In this document: in pieces, positions 62,012-64,000 of the stretch
Position numbering within the stretch: the first letter of the stretch is position 1
Layout: each line of letters starts with the position of its first letter
From: Silurus meridionalis
Taxonomy: Eukaryota > Chordata > Actinopteri > Siluriformes > Siluridae
Direction of reading: 5' to 3'
DNA: 64,000 bases
Assembly (NCBI RefSeq): GCF_014805685.1
Contig: NC_060887.1
Coordinates: forward strand, 14,031,963 to 14,095,962
Program-made: the position numbers and the translations under genes
Notes under the pieces: generated by a model
Seen by the model: the letters and a program-made list of their open reading frames with translations, nothing else
The model's database searches: none
Told to the model about the DNA's origin: nothing

Positions 62012-63703
62012 TCAGTAGATAAGAGCTTTACAATCTCCTCTGGGCTTCTTAATCTTGTCATAGTTCTTGCTGATGACATCAAACAGAACCGCCTGGAATG
62101 AAAACCAGAATCGACAGATTAAAAAAAACAAAAAAGATCAACATTTTGGGTTAATGCAATAGTCAAACACTAGTTGAAATTGTAAATTGTAGTTGAAGTT
62201 GAAATGTAAAAACTTACATAGGTGTTGCGGATCTCCAGAACCACCATGCGCAGCTCACAGTACTGGTGTTGATCCAACTCGTGTACAAGCTGTCTGTAAT
62301 CACCCTGTAGAAACACAGAAGTGAAGACACAAAATAATCGATTAAACTAAACCTAATATCTGATTTAAAAAAGTATTAAAGGTGGTCTAGTTATTATGGG
62401 TAAGCAATATGTTACAATTTTACAGCAACAATTCACTCCATATAACTTTAACAATATCCAACTATATCATGCTCCCACCACCTTGCTTCAACATGAAGAT
62501 GGTGATAAGCAGTGTTAGATTCCTGAAATCATGTTACTTGCGCACATCATTCAACAATGTGAATTAAAATGTTGACACCAGAATTAATTTAAGGGTTTCT
62601 ACATTTCTGTTTTTCATTTGTAAATAAAATTTTCATTATCCGTACTGTGGGGATTGTGTGCATTTCATGCACATAATCACAATTAAGTAAATATTATCCC
62701 TTTTACAAGATAATCTACAGTGTCATTGATTTTGCAACACCATCTTCAGGAAACAGGTGTACGTGTCATTGCAGTTTCTAAGTAACAAAAGAAAAATCCA
62801 ACCCTTATTAGCTTCAACAAGCAGAAAAACAAGAGATGAGAAAATGACTGCTTGGAAATTGTATAATACATGTAATAGGCATTGTGTTATAATGTTCTAC
62901 CACAATAAATGTAACATTAAACAGATAAAATGTGCAATGTGTCAGTCTGATTAATGAAAAAATTGTTATAAAACAGCAAATTTGTGAGAAAAAAAACTTG
63001 GAGACTTTGGATTACTGGTACTTCAAACCTTTTATTTTTTATTTTTTTTATTTTCCTATTACCGCATGGCACTAAATGTGTTTTATTCCATTAACACTCT
63101 AGGGGCTCATGTACAGCAATAAAAATTAACTCACCACATGTGGCTGTTTGGAAGCCTTGGCCACAGCATCTCCTCTCTCACTGTAATACCTGCAAACAAA
63201 AAAAAAATCATCATTCACTCTTTTCAGAGCATTTTGCTAGAATACATTTTAAAATCTAAATTGCAAAAAAAAGCATTTCTTCTACACACTATAACATTAA
63301 GCAGGGACAATACCCATCTCCACCAACAGAGGTCACAATTTTCTAGAGATCTACCTCACCCTCACCTCTGTTGTGTTGCCCTGATGATCAGTGTATGTTG
63401 TATGGTCTGAAAATGGTATTGTATGAAATGTATGTATGGTTTGCCTTTAAAATGATTCTAGCAGCATCACTTACTTTGTAATTTGTGTCTGGAATCCTTC
63501 GATCTTAGTGCGGGTGTTAGTAAGCAGCTCGAATACCTTCTCCTATAGAATTACAACCATTTCATTTAAAAGTCATCCTTACAGTAATTACACTATTTCA
63601 ATCAAATATAAAATAAAAATAATTAAGAAATTACCTGAACAGCGACACCAAAGTTGTTGCCATCCTCAATCCTGGGTATTTGTAGCTGTACCCACATGGA
63701 AAC
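62012..63703 (-). CDS. psme1: proteasome activator complex subunit 1 (PA28 alpha), 3' part
   Basis: Last five coding exons: 63703-63635, 63542-63475, 63189-63135, 62304-62218, 62092-62012, about 119 residues; the 5' exons lie beyond 64000. PA28 alpha joins PA28 beta in a ring that opens the 20S proteasome and shapes peptides for MHC class I. Visible segments are the activation loop IPRIEDGNNFGVAVQ, EKVFELL, YYSERGDAVAKASKQPHV, GDYRQLVHELD and the C-terminal PRGDCKALIY, whose last residues dock into the proteasome. KQPHVGDYR points to PSME1 rather than PSME2 or PSME3. A reverse-strand AATAAA lies at 61862-61867. Confidence 0.95.
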
Positions 63704-64000
63704 CTTACACAAATAAGTTGGATTATCAAACACGTCATTTCCCGAATCACATTTTATAATGAACTGTATCTTGCTTAATGCAGTGTACAATGCTTTGCAT
63801 AACTAAAATGTTTTAATCGGGATTATACGTCAAGAATCTATCCTCATTTGTCTAGCAACAATTTTGGCCTTTTTGTTGCATCTTGGACTTGTCCTTTCTT
63901 TTCTGTCACTGTCCTTTTGTAGGTGGTCTTCTATAGGTTATGGGTGTGTCATTAAATCATCAGTGCTTTGCAGGATGTTTGAAATATTTACTTTAAACCA
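63704..64000 (-). other. psme1 intron sequence at window end
   Basis: No further exon was recognised between the acceptor after 63703 and the window edge. This should be intron. Confidence 0.5.

Overview
The window is vertebrate nuclear DNA, almost certainly from a ray-finned fish. Genes are split into short exons with GT-AG introns, introns are AT-rich and full of (CA)n, (AT)n and (CT)n microsatellites, and protein matches are to vertebrate families. Several tRNA-derived SINE copies resemble the Merman/Mermaid type first described in catfish. That and the overall repeat mix suggest an otophysan fish, possibly a catfish. This is inference, not proof.

Plus strand, 1-30990: the 3' part of an obscurin gene (obscn), 44 exons, about 3430 codons in the window; the 5' end lies outside. 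Order: 17 Ig-domain exons with one FnIII exon before the last of them, a 1260-bp exon with a charged linker, IQ motif and Ig domain, three more Ig domains with linkers, SH3, RhoGEF (DH), PH, two Ig domains, and a non-modular C-terminus like the ankyrin-binding tail of obscurin-A. No kinase exons follow.

Minus strand, 36083-50572: gnal (G-protein alpha subunit, olfactory type), 12 exons, read from a long first exon like the human long Golf isoform; it is tail-to-tail with obscurin. Minus strand, 51901-54073: a four-exon TMEM14-family membrane protein. Minus strand, 55633-61384: pak1ip1, ten exons, a WD40 nucleolar protein. Minus strand, 62012-63703: the last five exons of psme1 (proteasome activator PA28 alpha), with the 5' end outside.

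The genes do not form one pathway. Obscurin is a giant sarcomere scaffold and Rho GEF, gnal couples receptors to adenylyl cyclase, TMEM14 proteins sit in mitochondrial membranes, pak1ip1 acts in ribosome assembly and psme1 in proteasome activation. As recalled, tmem14 and pak1ip1 are also neighbours in human, while obscurin, GNAL and PSME1 lie on other human chromosomes.

Mobile DNA is frequent in introns: two broken copies of an RTE-like LINE, a SINE with a perfect 18-bp target-site duplication whose tail matches that LINE, foldback elements, an old DNA-transposon-like repeat carrying an 18S rRNA/ITS1 fragment, and Merman-like SINEs. I found no wholly new system. The best leads are the two alternating Ig classes in obscurin, the missing kinase exons, a one-base reading-frame problem beside a (TG)n tract, and the rDNA fragment.
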